Source of the DNA: Roseburia sp. 831b
GTDB taxonomy: Bacteria; Bacillota; Clostridia; Lachnospirales; Lachnospiraceae
Reading direction: 5' to 3'
Length of the DNA stretch: 64,000 bases
NCBI RefSeq assembly: GCF_001940165.2
Contig: NZ_CP135162.1
Location: 2,013,501 to 2,077,500, forward strand
Shown here: positions 51,227-59,063 of the stretch, one piece after another
How the letters are laid out: each line of letters begins with the position of its first letter
Numbering within the stretch: position 1 is the stretch's first letter
Program-made: the position numbers and the translations under genes
The notes under the pieces: model-generated
Told to the model about the DNA's origin: nothing
The model's database searches: none
The model's input: the letters and a program-made list of their open reading frames with translations, nothing else

Positions 51227-52492
51227 CTAATGAGTTAATATTTTTATCTCAGAATTCATATCATAAAATCCTACCGTGTTTTTATCTGAAATTACATTTA
51301 TATTACATACATCATATAATCTATGATATACATTAAACCTATTATTGTGAAAACCAACACACCCTAGTGCAAGTAAATAGTTTCTTCCTTGCAAGTTCAT
51401 CACCTGTTTAAACTCTGCTACTCGAATATCACCTTCCTCCACCGTTCCTGTATCAATTCTTTCATACATGGTGTTGGTCCCGGTAACCTCTGTTCCCTGT
51501 AAGTCTTTAATTGTAAACGCAAAAATTGGCTCTTGCATTTTTTTATTAAACTTAACCTTCATCTTTATTGTAAATTCGGTATTTTTTTGTATATTTGAAG
51601 TGATATCACCTTTATCATCAATAATTGCAAAATCAATAATCTCAGCCTGTTTTTCTCCATACTCAATCAATGATGGATTTAACTTTAATTTGCTTTTCCA
51701 AACAACATCATCTCTCTGCTCTATTGTACTACTCTGTACATCAAGTGGCATGTCGTCATGTTTTACAAGTATCTGTTTATATTCATCTACGATTTCTTTC
51801 GGTTTTCCCTCAGATATCTTTTCTCCTTTATTTAATAAAATAACCCTATCACAGTATTTACTGATACTTCCTAGGTCATGGCTGACGAACAATATCGTTT
51901 TCCCCATTTTTTTAAATTCTTCAAACTTATGATAGCATTTTACCTGAAAGAAAACATCTCCGACGGACAATGCCTCGTCCACTATCAGTATATCCGGTTC
52001 AATATTAATGGAAACTGCAAATGCCAATCGTACAAACATACCACTTGAATACGTCTTTACCGGCTGATACACGAAATCTCCGATATCTGCAAATGACAAG
52101 ATATCATCCATTTTTTTATCAATTTCTTCCTTCGAAAATCCCATCATCGTACCATTCAGGTAAATATTTTCAATACCAGTATATTCCATGTTAAAACCGG
52201 CGCCAAGCTCCAACAATGCTGAAATACGCCCCTGTATCTGGACATCTCCATCAGAAGGATTTAAAACACCTGTTATAATTTTAAGCATAGTGGACTTACC
52301 GGAACCATTTGTTCCGATAATTCCCACTGTTTCTCCTCTGTGCACATCAAATGAAACATTCTTCAAAGCATAATGTTCCTTGTACATCTTTTTTCTTGAT
52401 AAACCCAATGACTCTTTCAAACGGTCCATTGGCTTATCGTATAATTTATATAATTTACTAACGTTGTTTACACGTATTGCAACCTCACTCAT
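51227..52492 (-). CDS. wzt: Polysaccharide ABC exporter ATPase with C-terminal glycan-binding domain (Wzt/RgpD-like)
   Basis: A 421-residue protein. The ATPase has Walker A GTNGSGKST (60-68), signature TYSSGMFVRLAFA (about 148-159), Walker B DILIVDEALSVGD and the switch His in LFVSHD. Residues about 255-421 form a beta-sandwich like the Wzt C-terminal domain (ITSNIQKNTEFTIKMKVKFN, FAFTIKDLQGTEVTGTNT), which in E. coli O9a Wzt binds the capped end of the chain. Presence of this domain fits the adjacent WbdD-like capping genes. It pairs with the permease gene 17 nt upstream. Confidence 0.93.
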   Translation of the reverse strand: MSEVAIRVNNVSKLYKLYDKPMDRLKESLGLSRKKMYKEHYALKNVSFDVHRGETVGIIGTNGSGKSTMLKIITGVLNPSDGDVQIQGRISALLELGAGFNMEYTGIENIYLNGTMMGFSKEEIDKKMDDILSFADIGDFVYQPVKTYSSGMFVRLAFAVSINIEPDILIVDEALSVGDVFFQVKCYHKFEEFKKMGKTILFVSHDLGSISKYCDRVILLNKGEKISEGKPKEIVDEYKQILVKHDDMPLDVQSSTIEQRDDVVWKSKLKLNPSLIEYGEKQAEIIDFAIIDDKGDITSNIQKNTEFTIKMKVKFNKKMQEPIFAFTIKDLQGTEVTGTNTMYERIDTGTVEEGDIRVAEFKQVMNLQGRNYLLALGCVGFHNNRFNVYHRLYDVCNINVISDKNTVGFYDMNSEIKILTH

Positions 52493-52508
52493 ACTGTAAC
52501 CTTTCTAC

Positions 52509-53909
52509 TTATAGCACGTCTGCAAAATGCACCTTTAATCTTCTGAACACAAAACTTCCTGCTCCAAAAAGGAGTGCTGTAACAATCCAAAAATAAATTG
52601 TCAATTGGGCATTCTCCCAAAACCATGCCTTATTAATCAATGCATCTCTATATCCTGCCACAATATAATACATTGGATTCAATTTGAATATCGTAAGCAA
52701 TGTTGGGCTTAAATCCATCGCATCTATGTTCCACATAATTGGGGTCATCCAAATTCCAATCTGTAAAATAATATTTATAATCTGTGTCAAATCCTTGAAG
52801 AAAACGACAATCGAACATGTTATATACACAATTCCTAATACATAAATAATCATGCAAAATGTATAGTATAGTATTTGCAATGTATATAGGTCAGGATAAT
52901 AGTGATAGCATGCATACAAGACCAATGTAAAAGCAATAAAAAACAGATGTACAAATAAAGCTGACATTACTTTTACAATTGGAAGAATACTTATTTTAAA
53001 CACAACCTTTTTTACCAAGTAACTATATTGAACCAGAGCATTCGTTCCACCATTAAGTGCATCCTGAAAGAAAAACCATGGTACAATACCTGCAATCAAC
53101 CACATTACAAACGGAACCTGTATTCCAGCTCTTGTGTTAATTCCTCCCGCCTTTAAACCTTTCTCAAAAACAAACCAATAAACAAGCACAGTAACAATCG
53201 GTTGAACAAATGCCCATATTATTCCTAAATAAGAGCCTGCAAACTGTGTCTTAAAATCGTTTTTCGCAAGATTAAAAATCAGCTTTCTGTTCTGAAACAA
53301 TTCTATTGGCAACATTGCAATTTTTTTAATATTAATCAAAGTATATATCACCATCAAATCAATAATTAAACATGCAAGCACTTTTAATGCTGTTGATTTC
53401 ATAAGTGAACCCTGATATGCTACATCTGCAATGTTCCATGTCGAAGCATTCCATGTAATAAACGGATCCTCAGAATTGGCATTTACCTTTACATATCCAT
53501 CCTGTTCCTGTACTTTGGCTTCATTTACTGACATTAACGAGCACAACTCTTTCGATGTGATTGTACGTTCTACTTTACCACATCTCAACACAATTTTTTC
53601 TACAATGTTGGATGATTTTCCGCTTGCAAAATCAAGTCTTAACATTGTAGTGTCACTCGGAATCTGATATGTTAGCGTAGCATCTTTATCTGGAACTTCA
53701 TATTTGACTATCTGGCTGTTTTGTATAGTAAAACCTTCCTGCGAATTTACCTCTGCATAGAAAAATTGAAACTCCGTTGAAACATCAGATTTCACTGTAA
53801 CATCGACATCTATATTTTTTGCAGGAAATTTCATGCAAATTATTCCAATATTTATCAATACTGCGACAAGTAAAACTAAGACTCTCACCGCAAGTTTTTT
53901 CTTTGACAT
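52509..53909 (-). CDS. wzm: Polysaccharide ABC exporter permease (Wzm/RgpC-like) with extra N-terminal outer domain
   Basis: A 466-residue protein. The C-terminal 265 residues are a normal ABC-2 polysaccharide permease with six helices (NLAKNDFKTQFAGSYLGIIWAF, VPWFFFQDALNGGTNALVQY, YSYLVKKVVFKISILPI). In front are a membrane helix (about 8-26), an outer beta-rich domain (about 30-165, with FQFFYAEVNSQEGF and SDTTMLRLDFASG), and a second helix (about 175-195). Standard Wzm proteins are about 260-270 residues, so the extra 190 are unusual and suggest handling of the emerging chain outside the membrane. AAGGAG lies 7 nt before the ATG. Confidence 0.92.
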   Translation of the reverse strand: MSKKKLAVRVLVLLVAVLINIGIICMKFPAKNIDVDVTVKSDVSTEFQFFYAEVNSQEGFTIQNSQIVKYEVPDKDATLTYQIPSDTTMLRLDFASGKSSNIVEKIVLRCGKVERTITSKELCSLMSVNEAKVQEQDGYVKVNANSEDPFITWNASTWNIADVAYQGSLMKSTALKVLACLIIDLMVIYTLINIKKIAMLPIELFQNRKLIFNLAKNDFKTQFAGSYLGIIWAFVQPIVTVLVYWFVFEKGLKAGGINTRAGIQVPFVMWLIAGIVPWFFFQDALNGGTNALVQYSYLVKKVVFKISILPIVKVMSALFVHLFFIAFTLVLYACYHYYPDLYTLQILYYTFCMIIYVLGIVYITCSIVVFFKDLTQIINIILQIGIWMTPIMWNIDAMDLSPTLLTIFKLNPMYYIVAGYRDALINKAWFWENAQLTIYFWIVTALLFGAGSFVFRRLKVHFADVL

Positions 53910-53950
53910 TTTTTCACTCCTTTAATTGTCACCACTTTTTCACAATTTCA

Positions 53951-54790
53951 TTAAGCATTCTGCATAATTTTATCAATTTTTGATGGATTTCCCCAAATTC
54001 CTGGAGAATCATACTTTCGTTCTGGATAAACTCCATACTGTAATTTTATATTATATCCATGATTTTTTATAAAGCTTTCAACTTCATCTGCCAATGATAC
54101 AGGTTTTCCGGTACAACAATTAATGATTCCCGTCACTTCTTTTTGTAATGCAACTGAACTGATCTGCTTTGCCAGTTCTTCCACTTCTATAAAATCATAC
54201 AAATTTTTCCCTGTTGTAAATGGGAATGTCGTCTTACCCTCCTCAGCCGCCTGAACAATTTTCGAAAATATGGAATTGCTTCTCAAATCATCACCAATTA
54301 TATAAAATCCTCTGGTCCATTGCAAAATAGTTCCATGCTCTTTTGCAACAAGTTCTACCAATTGACGTAAAGAATTTTTCGCAATTGCATATAATGACAT
54401 TGGATTCGTTGGTGTATTTTCATCAATAGCACCTTCCCAGTATCCAACCTCATGCATACTTCCCATCACTACTAACTGTGGGAGTCCTCCCTCTATCATA
54501 TGTTTTAAAAATGTATAGTGATTCGGCAAGTCTGTTATATGTGTCTCTGCATTATGGATAAAACCGTTTCTCCATGCCAAATGTATACATACATCTGGCT
54601 TACCTAATTGTTCGTATATTGTTTCATCACCACTAAATATTTCCACAGGAACTTGATGTACCCTGTTGTCAATTCCATCAAATCGCAAATCGCAGGCATA
54701 CACCTCGCAGTTTCTATTAAGGAGTTCATTCACAACATGTCTGCCAATATAGCCATTTGCTCCTGTCACAAGAACTCTTTTTTTCACCAT
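53951..54790 (-). CDS. NAD-dependent dTDP-4-keto-6-deoxysugar reductase (Tll-like, 6-deoxy-talose/rhamnose type)
   Basis: A 279-residue extended SDR enzyme with TGANGYIGRHVV, VVMGSMHEVGYWEGAIDENT and the catalytic YAIAKNS (YxxxK). Motifs HLAWRNGFIHNAETH and GNPSKIDKIM recall Tll, the dTDP-6-deoxy-L-talose 4-dehydrogenase, more than RmlD. It stands where rmlD would be in a dTDP-rhamnose operon (after rfbA and rfbC). The product could be dTDP-L-rhamnose or dTDP-6-deoxy-L-talose; sequence alone does not settle this. ATG 54790 is 6-8 nt after AGGGGTG; the in-frame GTG at 54799 overlaps that site. Confidence 0.78.
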   Translation of the reverse strand: MVKKRVLVTGANGYIGRHVVNELLNRNCEVYACDLRFDGIDNRVHQVPVEIFSGDETIYEQLGKPDVCIHLAWRNGFIHNAETHITDLPNHYTFLKHMIEGGLPQLVVMGSMHEVGYWEGAIDENTPTNPMSLYAIAKNSLRQLVELVAKEHGTILQWTRGFYIIGDDLRSNSIFSKIVQAAEEGKTTFPFTTGKNLYDFIEVEELAKQISSVALQKEVTGIINCCTGKPVSLADEVESFIKNHGYNIKLQYGVYPERKYDSPGIWGNPSKIDKIMQNA

Positions 54791-54801
54791 TATGTTCACC
54801 C

Positions 54802-55380
54802 CTATTTTTCTTTTCTGGCAATGTACTCTTTTATTCCACCATGTACTTTATCTTTTTCGGATAAGATTAAATCCTTTTCTGTCATTCCTTCTGGCATTGG
54901 CCATTCCACTCCAATTTCAGGATCATTCCACATAAGTCCGCCCTCATCATTTGGGTGATAGAAGTCTGTTACTTTATAGCAGAATTCTGCATAATCACTT
55001 AGTACAATAAATCCATGTGCAAAATCTTTTGGAATAAAGAACTGCTTCTTATTTTCAGCAGTCAGTTCCACACCAAACCATTTTCCAAATGTTTCAGAGC
55101 CTTCTCTTAAGTCCACAGCCACGTCAAATACTCTACCATTTACAACTCGAACAAGCTTATCCTGTGGATAGTTAATCTGAAAATGAAGTCCTCTTAAGAC
55201 ACCTTTCTTAGATGCAGACTGATTGTCCTGTACAAACTCACAATCAATTCCTGCTTCTTTAAAATCATTGTAGTTATATGTTTCCATGAAGTATCCTCTC
55301 TCATCACCGAATACTGCAGGTTCAATTACTTTTAATCCTTTAATTCCATTACAATCGTTTGTTACTTTAATTTTTCCCAT
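54802..55380 (-). CDS. rfbC: dTDP-4-dehydrorhamnose 3,5-epimerase
   Basis: A 192-residue cupin enzyme: PAVFGDERGYFMETYNYNDF, VQDNQSASKKGVLRGLHFQ, the catalytic-type His in GLHFQI and FIPKDFAHGFIVLSDYAEFCYK. Length and motifs are those of RmlC. It converts dTDP-4-keto-6-deoxyglucose to the L-lyxo form, second last step to dTDP-L-rhamnose. The C-terminal VEWPMPEGMTEKDLILSEKD is typical of Firmicute members. AGAGG lies 8 nt before the ATG. A 108-nt gap with a hairpin separates it from rfbA. Confidence 0.96.
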   Translation of the reverse strand: MGKIKVTNDCNGIKGLKVIEPAVFGDERGYFMETYNYNDFKEAGIDCEFVQDNQSASKKGVLRGLHFQINYPQDKLVRVVNGRVFDVAVDLREGSETFGKWFGVELTAENKKQFFIPKDFAHGFIVLSDYAEFCYKVTDFYHPNDEGGLMWNDPEIGVEWPMPEGMTEKDLILSEKDKVHGGIKEYIARKEK

Positions 55381-55429
55381 TTTAATTTCCTCTTTTCTTT
55401 TTCAGCTTAATTAATATAGATGCAAAGAA

Positions 55430-55469
55430 GCTAAATAAATCTATTATTTAGAACAATAGTTTATTTAGC
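55430..55469 (-). other. Hairpin in the rfbA-rfbC intergenic gap
   Basis: Arms GCTAAATAAA (55430-55439) and TTTATTTAGC (55460-55469), plus inner CTATT/AATAG, give 15 bp with one bulge and a 9-nt loop. No T tract follows on the minus strand. It may be an RNA processing or stability element. Confidence 0.5.
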
Positions 55470-55488
55470 CATACTCTTGCCTTTTATT

Positions 55489-56367
55489 TTATAATCCTTC
55501 TGCGATTTCCATTAAATACTTACCATAATCTGTTTTCAATAACGGCTGTGCTAATTTTACAAGCTGTTCCTTATCAATAAATCCTCTCTTATAAGCAATC
55601 TCCTCGATACAGGAAACATACAATCCCTGACGTTTTTGAATTGCAGATACAAAATCTGCTGCTGCAAGAAGCATGTCATGATTTCCAGTATCAAGCCATG
55701 CGAATCCACGTCCTAATGTCTCTACGCTTAATGTTCCTTTATCTAAATATGCATTATTAACACTTGTAATTTCAATCTCACCACGAGCAGATGGTTTTAC
55801 ATTCTTAGCAATCTCTACTACACTGTTATCATAGAAGTAAAGACCTGGTACTGCGTAATTTGATTTTGGTTCTGCTGGTTTTTCTTCAATAGACAATGCT
55901 TTACCATTCTCATCAAATTCTACAACACCATACTCTCTTGGGTCTCTTACATAATATCCAAAGATGGTTGCACCACCTTCATTTTCGACACGCTCTGCAG
56001 CACTTCTCAACACTTTTGAGAAACTCTGTCCATAGAAAATATTATCTCCTAGTACTAATGCCACAGCATCATTTCCAATGAACTCTTCACCAATAATAAA
56101 AGCATCAGCAAGTCCTCTTGGGCTCTCCTGTACTGCATATTCAATGTGCATACCAAGCTGACTTCCATCTTCTAATAATTCCTTAAATACAGGAAGATCT
56201 CTTGGTGTTGAAATAATAAGAACCTCTCTGATTCCTGCCAGCATTAAAGTTGACAATGGATAGTAAATCATTGGCTTGTCATAAACCGGCATAATCTGCT
56301 TTGAAATCGCTTTTGTTAATGGGTAAAGTCTGGTGCCAGATCCTCCAGCAAGAATAATTCCCTTCAT
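55489..56367 (-). CDS. rfbA: Glucose-1-phosphate thymidylyltransferase
   Basis: A 292-residue nucleotidyltransferase: [72 protein letters not shown], and [16 protein letters not shown], all RmlA motifs, with full family length. It joins glucose-1-phosphate and dTTP to dTDP-glucose, the entry to dTDP-rhamnose and dTDP-amino sugars. ATG 56367 lies 8 nt after GGAGG; a TTG 15 nt further upstream is part of that site. It is the first gene of the long minus-strand series and has its own promoter. Confidence 0.97.
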   Translation of the reverse strand: MKGIILAGGSGTRLYPLTKAISKQIMPVYDKPMIYYPLSTLMLAGIREVLIISTPRDLPVFKELLEDGSQLGMHIEYAVQESPRGLADAFIIGEEFIGNDAVALVLGDNIFYGQSFSKVLRSAAERVENEGGATIFGYYVRDPREYGVVEFDENGKALSIEEKPAEPKSNYAVPGLYFYDNSVVEIAKNVKPSARGEIEITSVNNAYLDKGTLSVETLGRGFAWLDTGNHDMLLAAADFVSAIQKRQGLYVSCIEEIAYKRGFIDKEQLVKLAQPLLKTDYGKYLMEIAEGL

Positions 56368-56401
56368 ATATAATACCTCCAAATTTGTTTTTTTCCTTAT
56401 T

Positions 56402-56419
56402 TAGGCATAAACATGCCTA
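56402..56419. promoter_or_regulatory. Inverted repeat in the rfbA leader (possible operator or leader hairpin)
   Basis: TAGGCAT, AAAC, ATGCCTA: a perfect 7-bp dyad between the rfbA promoter and its ribosome binding site. It could be a DNA site or a leader hairpin. No regulator gene is seen nearby. Confidence 0.4.
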
Positions 56420-56431
56420 TGAAACCAATTC

Positions 56432-56460
56432 ATTATATCACATCTATTTGTAGTTTTCAT
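56432..56460 (-). promoter_or_regulatory. Promoter of the rfbA operon
   Basis: On the minus strand ATGAAA (56455-56460), a 17-nt spacer, TATAAT (56432-56437) preceded by TGA, a perfect extended -10. It probably drives the 28-kb gene series from rfbA to the Wzz-like gene. Confidence 0.7.
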
Positions 56461-56470
56461 CTTTTTTTTC

Positions 56471-56500
56471 TTGACGAATGATGTATAATATGGATATTAA
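56471..56500 (+). promoter_or_regulatory. Promoter region of the plus-strand GT2 gene
   Basis: TATAAT at 56484-56489 and TTGACG at 56471-56476 are both present but too close to form one promoter. TTGACG could pair with TATTAA (56495-56500, 18-nt spacing), or TATAAT may act with a poor -35. Either way translation must start downstream, at 56526. Confidence 0.45.
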
Positions 56501-56525
56501 TAAAAACTTAAGGAGATTTACCGAA

Positions 56526-57455
56526 ATGAATATACCAAAAGTTAATATACTTCTAGCTACATATAATGGTAATAAATACCTAAAAGCTCAATTGGATAGT
56601 CTTATTGCACAAACCTACCCTAATATTAACATCTATATTCGTGATGATGTCTCAACTGATAATACCCTTGACATTATAAATGAATATATTAAAAATAACA
56701 GTTCTAATAAAAATATTATTCTTCTAGACAACAAGGGAAGCAATCTACGTCCTCCACGTTCGTTTTATCAAATTTTAACAGAATGCGATAGCGCCGACTA
56801 TTATGCATTCTGTGATCAGGATGACATCTGGCATCCTGACAAAATCAAATGGGCCGTAGAAGAACTAGAGAAAAAAAGAGACTTGCAAAAACCTCTCGTT
56901 TATTTCTCTTCATATGATTATTATACGGATGATGGTACCTTTATCCGACACTCCCCGATACAAAAGGAACATATTTCCCTGAATGATGTTCTCTATTATA
57001 CACCTGCCTCTGGTTTTCTGCTTGTATTCAATAACATGGCCAGGCAACAATTTTTCCTTGATGTAGATCCAGGCACCGAGATGCATGATAGATGGCTCCT
57101 CCGATGTTGTGCATGCTTTGGTGATACCATCTATGATCATAGATGTTCTGCTTATCATATTCGCCATGCAGAAGCCGTTACTTCCGAAGATTCTGGTACC
57201 ATTAACCTTTTAAAAGGTTTTATTCAAAAAGAGCTATTAGGTTCAGCAAGCATTGAAGCAAAAAAGCACCTACATTATTTTTACAAAACTTTTTCCAATC
57301 AGTTCACAACGAATCAAAATCATGTTTTGCATTTATTTACAAGAAAAAATTCTGTTTTCACCCAATTAAAAAAGCTATTCTACCCTCATTCCCTTCGTGC
57401 GAGAATACCTGGAGAAATAGCTTTAAGAATTCTGTTTTTGCTAGGGAGAGCTTAA
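56526..57455 (+). CDS. GT2 family glycosyltransferase (RgpB-like rhamnosyltransferase type)
   Basis: A 309-residue GT-A enzyme: VNILLATYNGNKYLKAQLDSL, RDDVSTDNTLDII, and DxDD in FCDQDDIWHPDKI (97-100) are typical of the rhamnosyltransferase branch including RgpB. WLLRCC near 205 and a basic C-terminus follow. ATG 56526 is 10 nt after AGGAG; an ATG at 56478 lies inside the promoter. The gene points against its neighbours and ends in a terminator whose stem spans its stop codon. It probably adds rhamnose to the chain exported by Wzm/Wzt. Confidence 0.87.
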   Translation: MNIPKVNILLATYNGNKYLKAQLDSLIAQTYPNINIYIRDDVSTDNTLDIINEYIKNNSSNKNIILLDNKGSNLRPPRSFYQILTECDSADYYAFCDQDDIWHPDKIKWAVEELEKKRDLQKPLVYFSSYDYYTDDGTFIRHSPIQKEHISLNDVLYYTPASGFLLVFNNMARQQFFLDVDPGTEMHDRWLLRCCACFGDTIYDHRCSAYHIRHAEAVTSEDSGTINLLKGFIQKELLGSASIEAKKHLHYFYKTFSNQFTTNQNHVLHLFTRKNSVFTQLKKLFYPHSLRARIPGEIALRILFLLGRA

Positions 57456-57470
57456 TCCCTAGCTTTTTTT
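57440..57470 (+). terminator. Terminator of the plus-strand GT2 gene
   Basis: Arms GCTAGGG (57440-57446) and CCCTAGC (57457-57463), a 10-nt loop, then T7. It works in the plus direction only; there is no T tract on the other strand. Confidence 0.85.
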
Positions 57471-58888
57471 ATTCCACCTTTTAATATTTCAATCACTTTC
57501 ACAAATTGTGGTTTAAAACAGATTACACATATTAAAAGTGCTAAAACTGCATAAACAAAAAATGATACTATTGTCTCTACTTTCAGTAAGGCATAAAATG
57601 CTATTAAACAGAAAACAATGCATACATATCTTCTCACACATCCATTTAATGGTATATTTAATCTCCTAATAAAGATCCAATCTGTTACCACATACCATAT
57701 AATGAATGAAATCAGACTTGCAATGGCAATATAGATATAATCATGAAAAAATAAATATGCTAATAAATCTAACAAAAATGAGATGCAAATTGCAAACACA
57801 TTATTCTGTGTGTATTCCTTAATCATTTTTAATACCTTAAAATAGTTACCGCATACAAGCATAATTAAGGATCGGAATATAACTGTTCCAAATAAAATTG
57901 CAGTAATTGCAATACTCTCCGTATACTTGTCCAGCCATATATCTATAATGAACTTTGCGACATAAAATGCAAGCAGAGAAAATATTGAAATCACAGATAG
58001 CACATCACTCATCAAACAATAGTATTCTGCATATCTATTTTCATCAACCCGTACCAAATAAGGATATATCAGATTTGAAACGGTACTAATCATTGTATAT
58101 ATAACTGTAATAATAGATACTGCAAATGAATACATCGCAAATTCTTCAATACTAAATAAGTTCTGAACAAAAATACTATCGATTCCGAGAATAATGATTC
58201 CAACAAATTCACTTAACATCAGGAAAAATCCACTCTTAATCAAACCAACGCATTCTTCTTTCACATTAAGTATTGATTTTCCCCACACAATGTTCTTATT
58301 CTGCCACATGACAATAACCATGCAAACCGCATTAATAGCTGTTGTAAAAATAAGAAGCACTTCAAAATAGTACCAATGTGTCACTACAATGCAGATAACC
58401 ATAAGTAATGTCAATATATTTTGTAAATAGGTAACATAGCTGTCTATTACAAACCTTTTGGTAAACTGATTTATGGAAGAATAGAACCATTTTATATTAA
58501 TCAACGGTATATTGATAATAATAAACGCATACGCAATCACATTGTTACTATCCATTTTTCTAAATGTAAGTAACAAAATCACTGCAAGTAAAGCAACCAC
58601 AATTCCTTGCATTGCAAACATAATTTTACTGAACTTTCGGAACTTATCGATTGGAAGTTCATCTTCATTGTATTTTCCATACTTTAAATAGATTCCATTC
58701 ACAAATCCAAAATGTAAAAATCCTGCATAGGCAATATATAACATATATACATGATAATATGCATAATCCGCTACACTCAATTGTTTTGGAATTACAAACC
58801 CGGTAAACAAAGCAATCAGTATTGTCAAGAGATTACTTGATATTACCATGAACACATTCTTGGTATTTTCATTTTTTATCTTTTTCAT
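57452..58888 (-). CDS. Wzx-like oligosaccharide flippase (MOP superfamily)
   Basis: A 478-residue protein with 14 predicted membrane helices, beginning NVFMVISSNLLTILIALFTGFVIPKQLSVADYAYY, a typical polysaccharide transporter start. It differs from the MurJ-like protein at 29173, so the locus carries two MOP flippases. ATG 58888 is chosen because the promoter (TTGCAA-17-TATAAT at 58934-58962) lies across the in-frame ATG at 58954; the ribosome site, AAGAGATG, is weak. Its stop overlaps the convergent GT2 gene by 4 nt. It likely moves a lipid-linked side-chain or repeat unit across the membrane. Confidence 0.86.
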   Translation of the reverse strand: MKKIKNENTKNVFMVISSNLLTILIALFTGFVIPKQLSVADYAYYHVYMLYIAYAGFLHFGFVNGIYLKYGKYNEDELPIDKFRKFSKIMFAMQGIVVALLAVILLLTFRKMDSNNVIAYAFIIINIPLINIKWFYSSINQFTKRFVIDSYVTYLQNILTLLMVICIVVTHWYYFEVLLIFTTAINAVCMVIVMWQNKNIVWGKSILNVKEECVGLIKSGFFLMLSEFVGIIILGIDSIFVQNLFSIEEFAMYSFAVSIITVIYTMISTVSNLIYPYLVRVDENRYAEYYCLMSDVLSVISIFSLLAFYVAKFIIDIWLDKYTESIAITAILFGTVIFRSLIMLVCGNYFKVLKMIKEYTQNNVFAICISFLLDLLAYLFFHDYIYIAIASLISFIIWYVVTDWIFIRRLNIPLNGCVRRYVCIVFCLIAFYALLKVETIVSFFVYAVLALLICVICFKPQFVKVIEILKGGIKKARD

Positions 58889-58933
58889 ATTATTTCTAAC
58901 ATCTCTTTTCTGTTTATTATTTCTGTGTCTGCT

Positions 58934-58962
58934 ATTATACATTAGGAAAAACATTATTGCAA
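58934..58962 (-). promoter_or_regulatory. Promoter of the Wzx-like gene
   Basis: On the minus strand TTGCAA (58957-58962), exactly 17 nt, TATAAT (58934-58939). This is one of the best sigma-A matches in the window and it fixes the translation start downstream. Confidence 0.8.
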
Positions 58963-58972
58963 TTTAAATACG

Positions 58973-59001
58973 CCTGTTTTTACTTTTCATGCGAAAACAG
59001 G
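58973..59001. promoter_or_regulatory. Inverted repeat between divergent promoters
   Basis: CCTGTTTT (58973-58980) and AAAACAGG (58994-59001) are perfect 8-bp arms separated by 13 nt, lying between the -35 boxes of the divergent Wzx-like and GT2 promoters. It could be an operator, or a terminator-like hairpin leading into a T-rich stretch on the plus strand. Confidence 0.4.
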
Positions 59002-59030
59002 TTGTTCTTTTTCCCTAGCTATTGTATGAT
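59002..59030 (+). promoter_or_regulatory. Promoter of the plus-strand tandem-GT2 gene
   Basis: TTGTTC (59002-59007), a 17-nt spacer, TATGAT (59025-59030). The leader would be about 27 nt, with AGGAG just before the ATG at 59064. Confidence 0.6.
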
Positions 59031-59063
59031 AGATAAGAAAATTTTATTATTTAGGAGATAATT

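Noticed and set aside
58889..58954. Start of the Wzx-like protein at 58954
   Set aside because: That ATG lies between the -35 and -10 boxes of a TTGCAA-17-TATAAT promoter, so it cannot be in the mRNA from that promoter.
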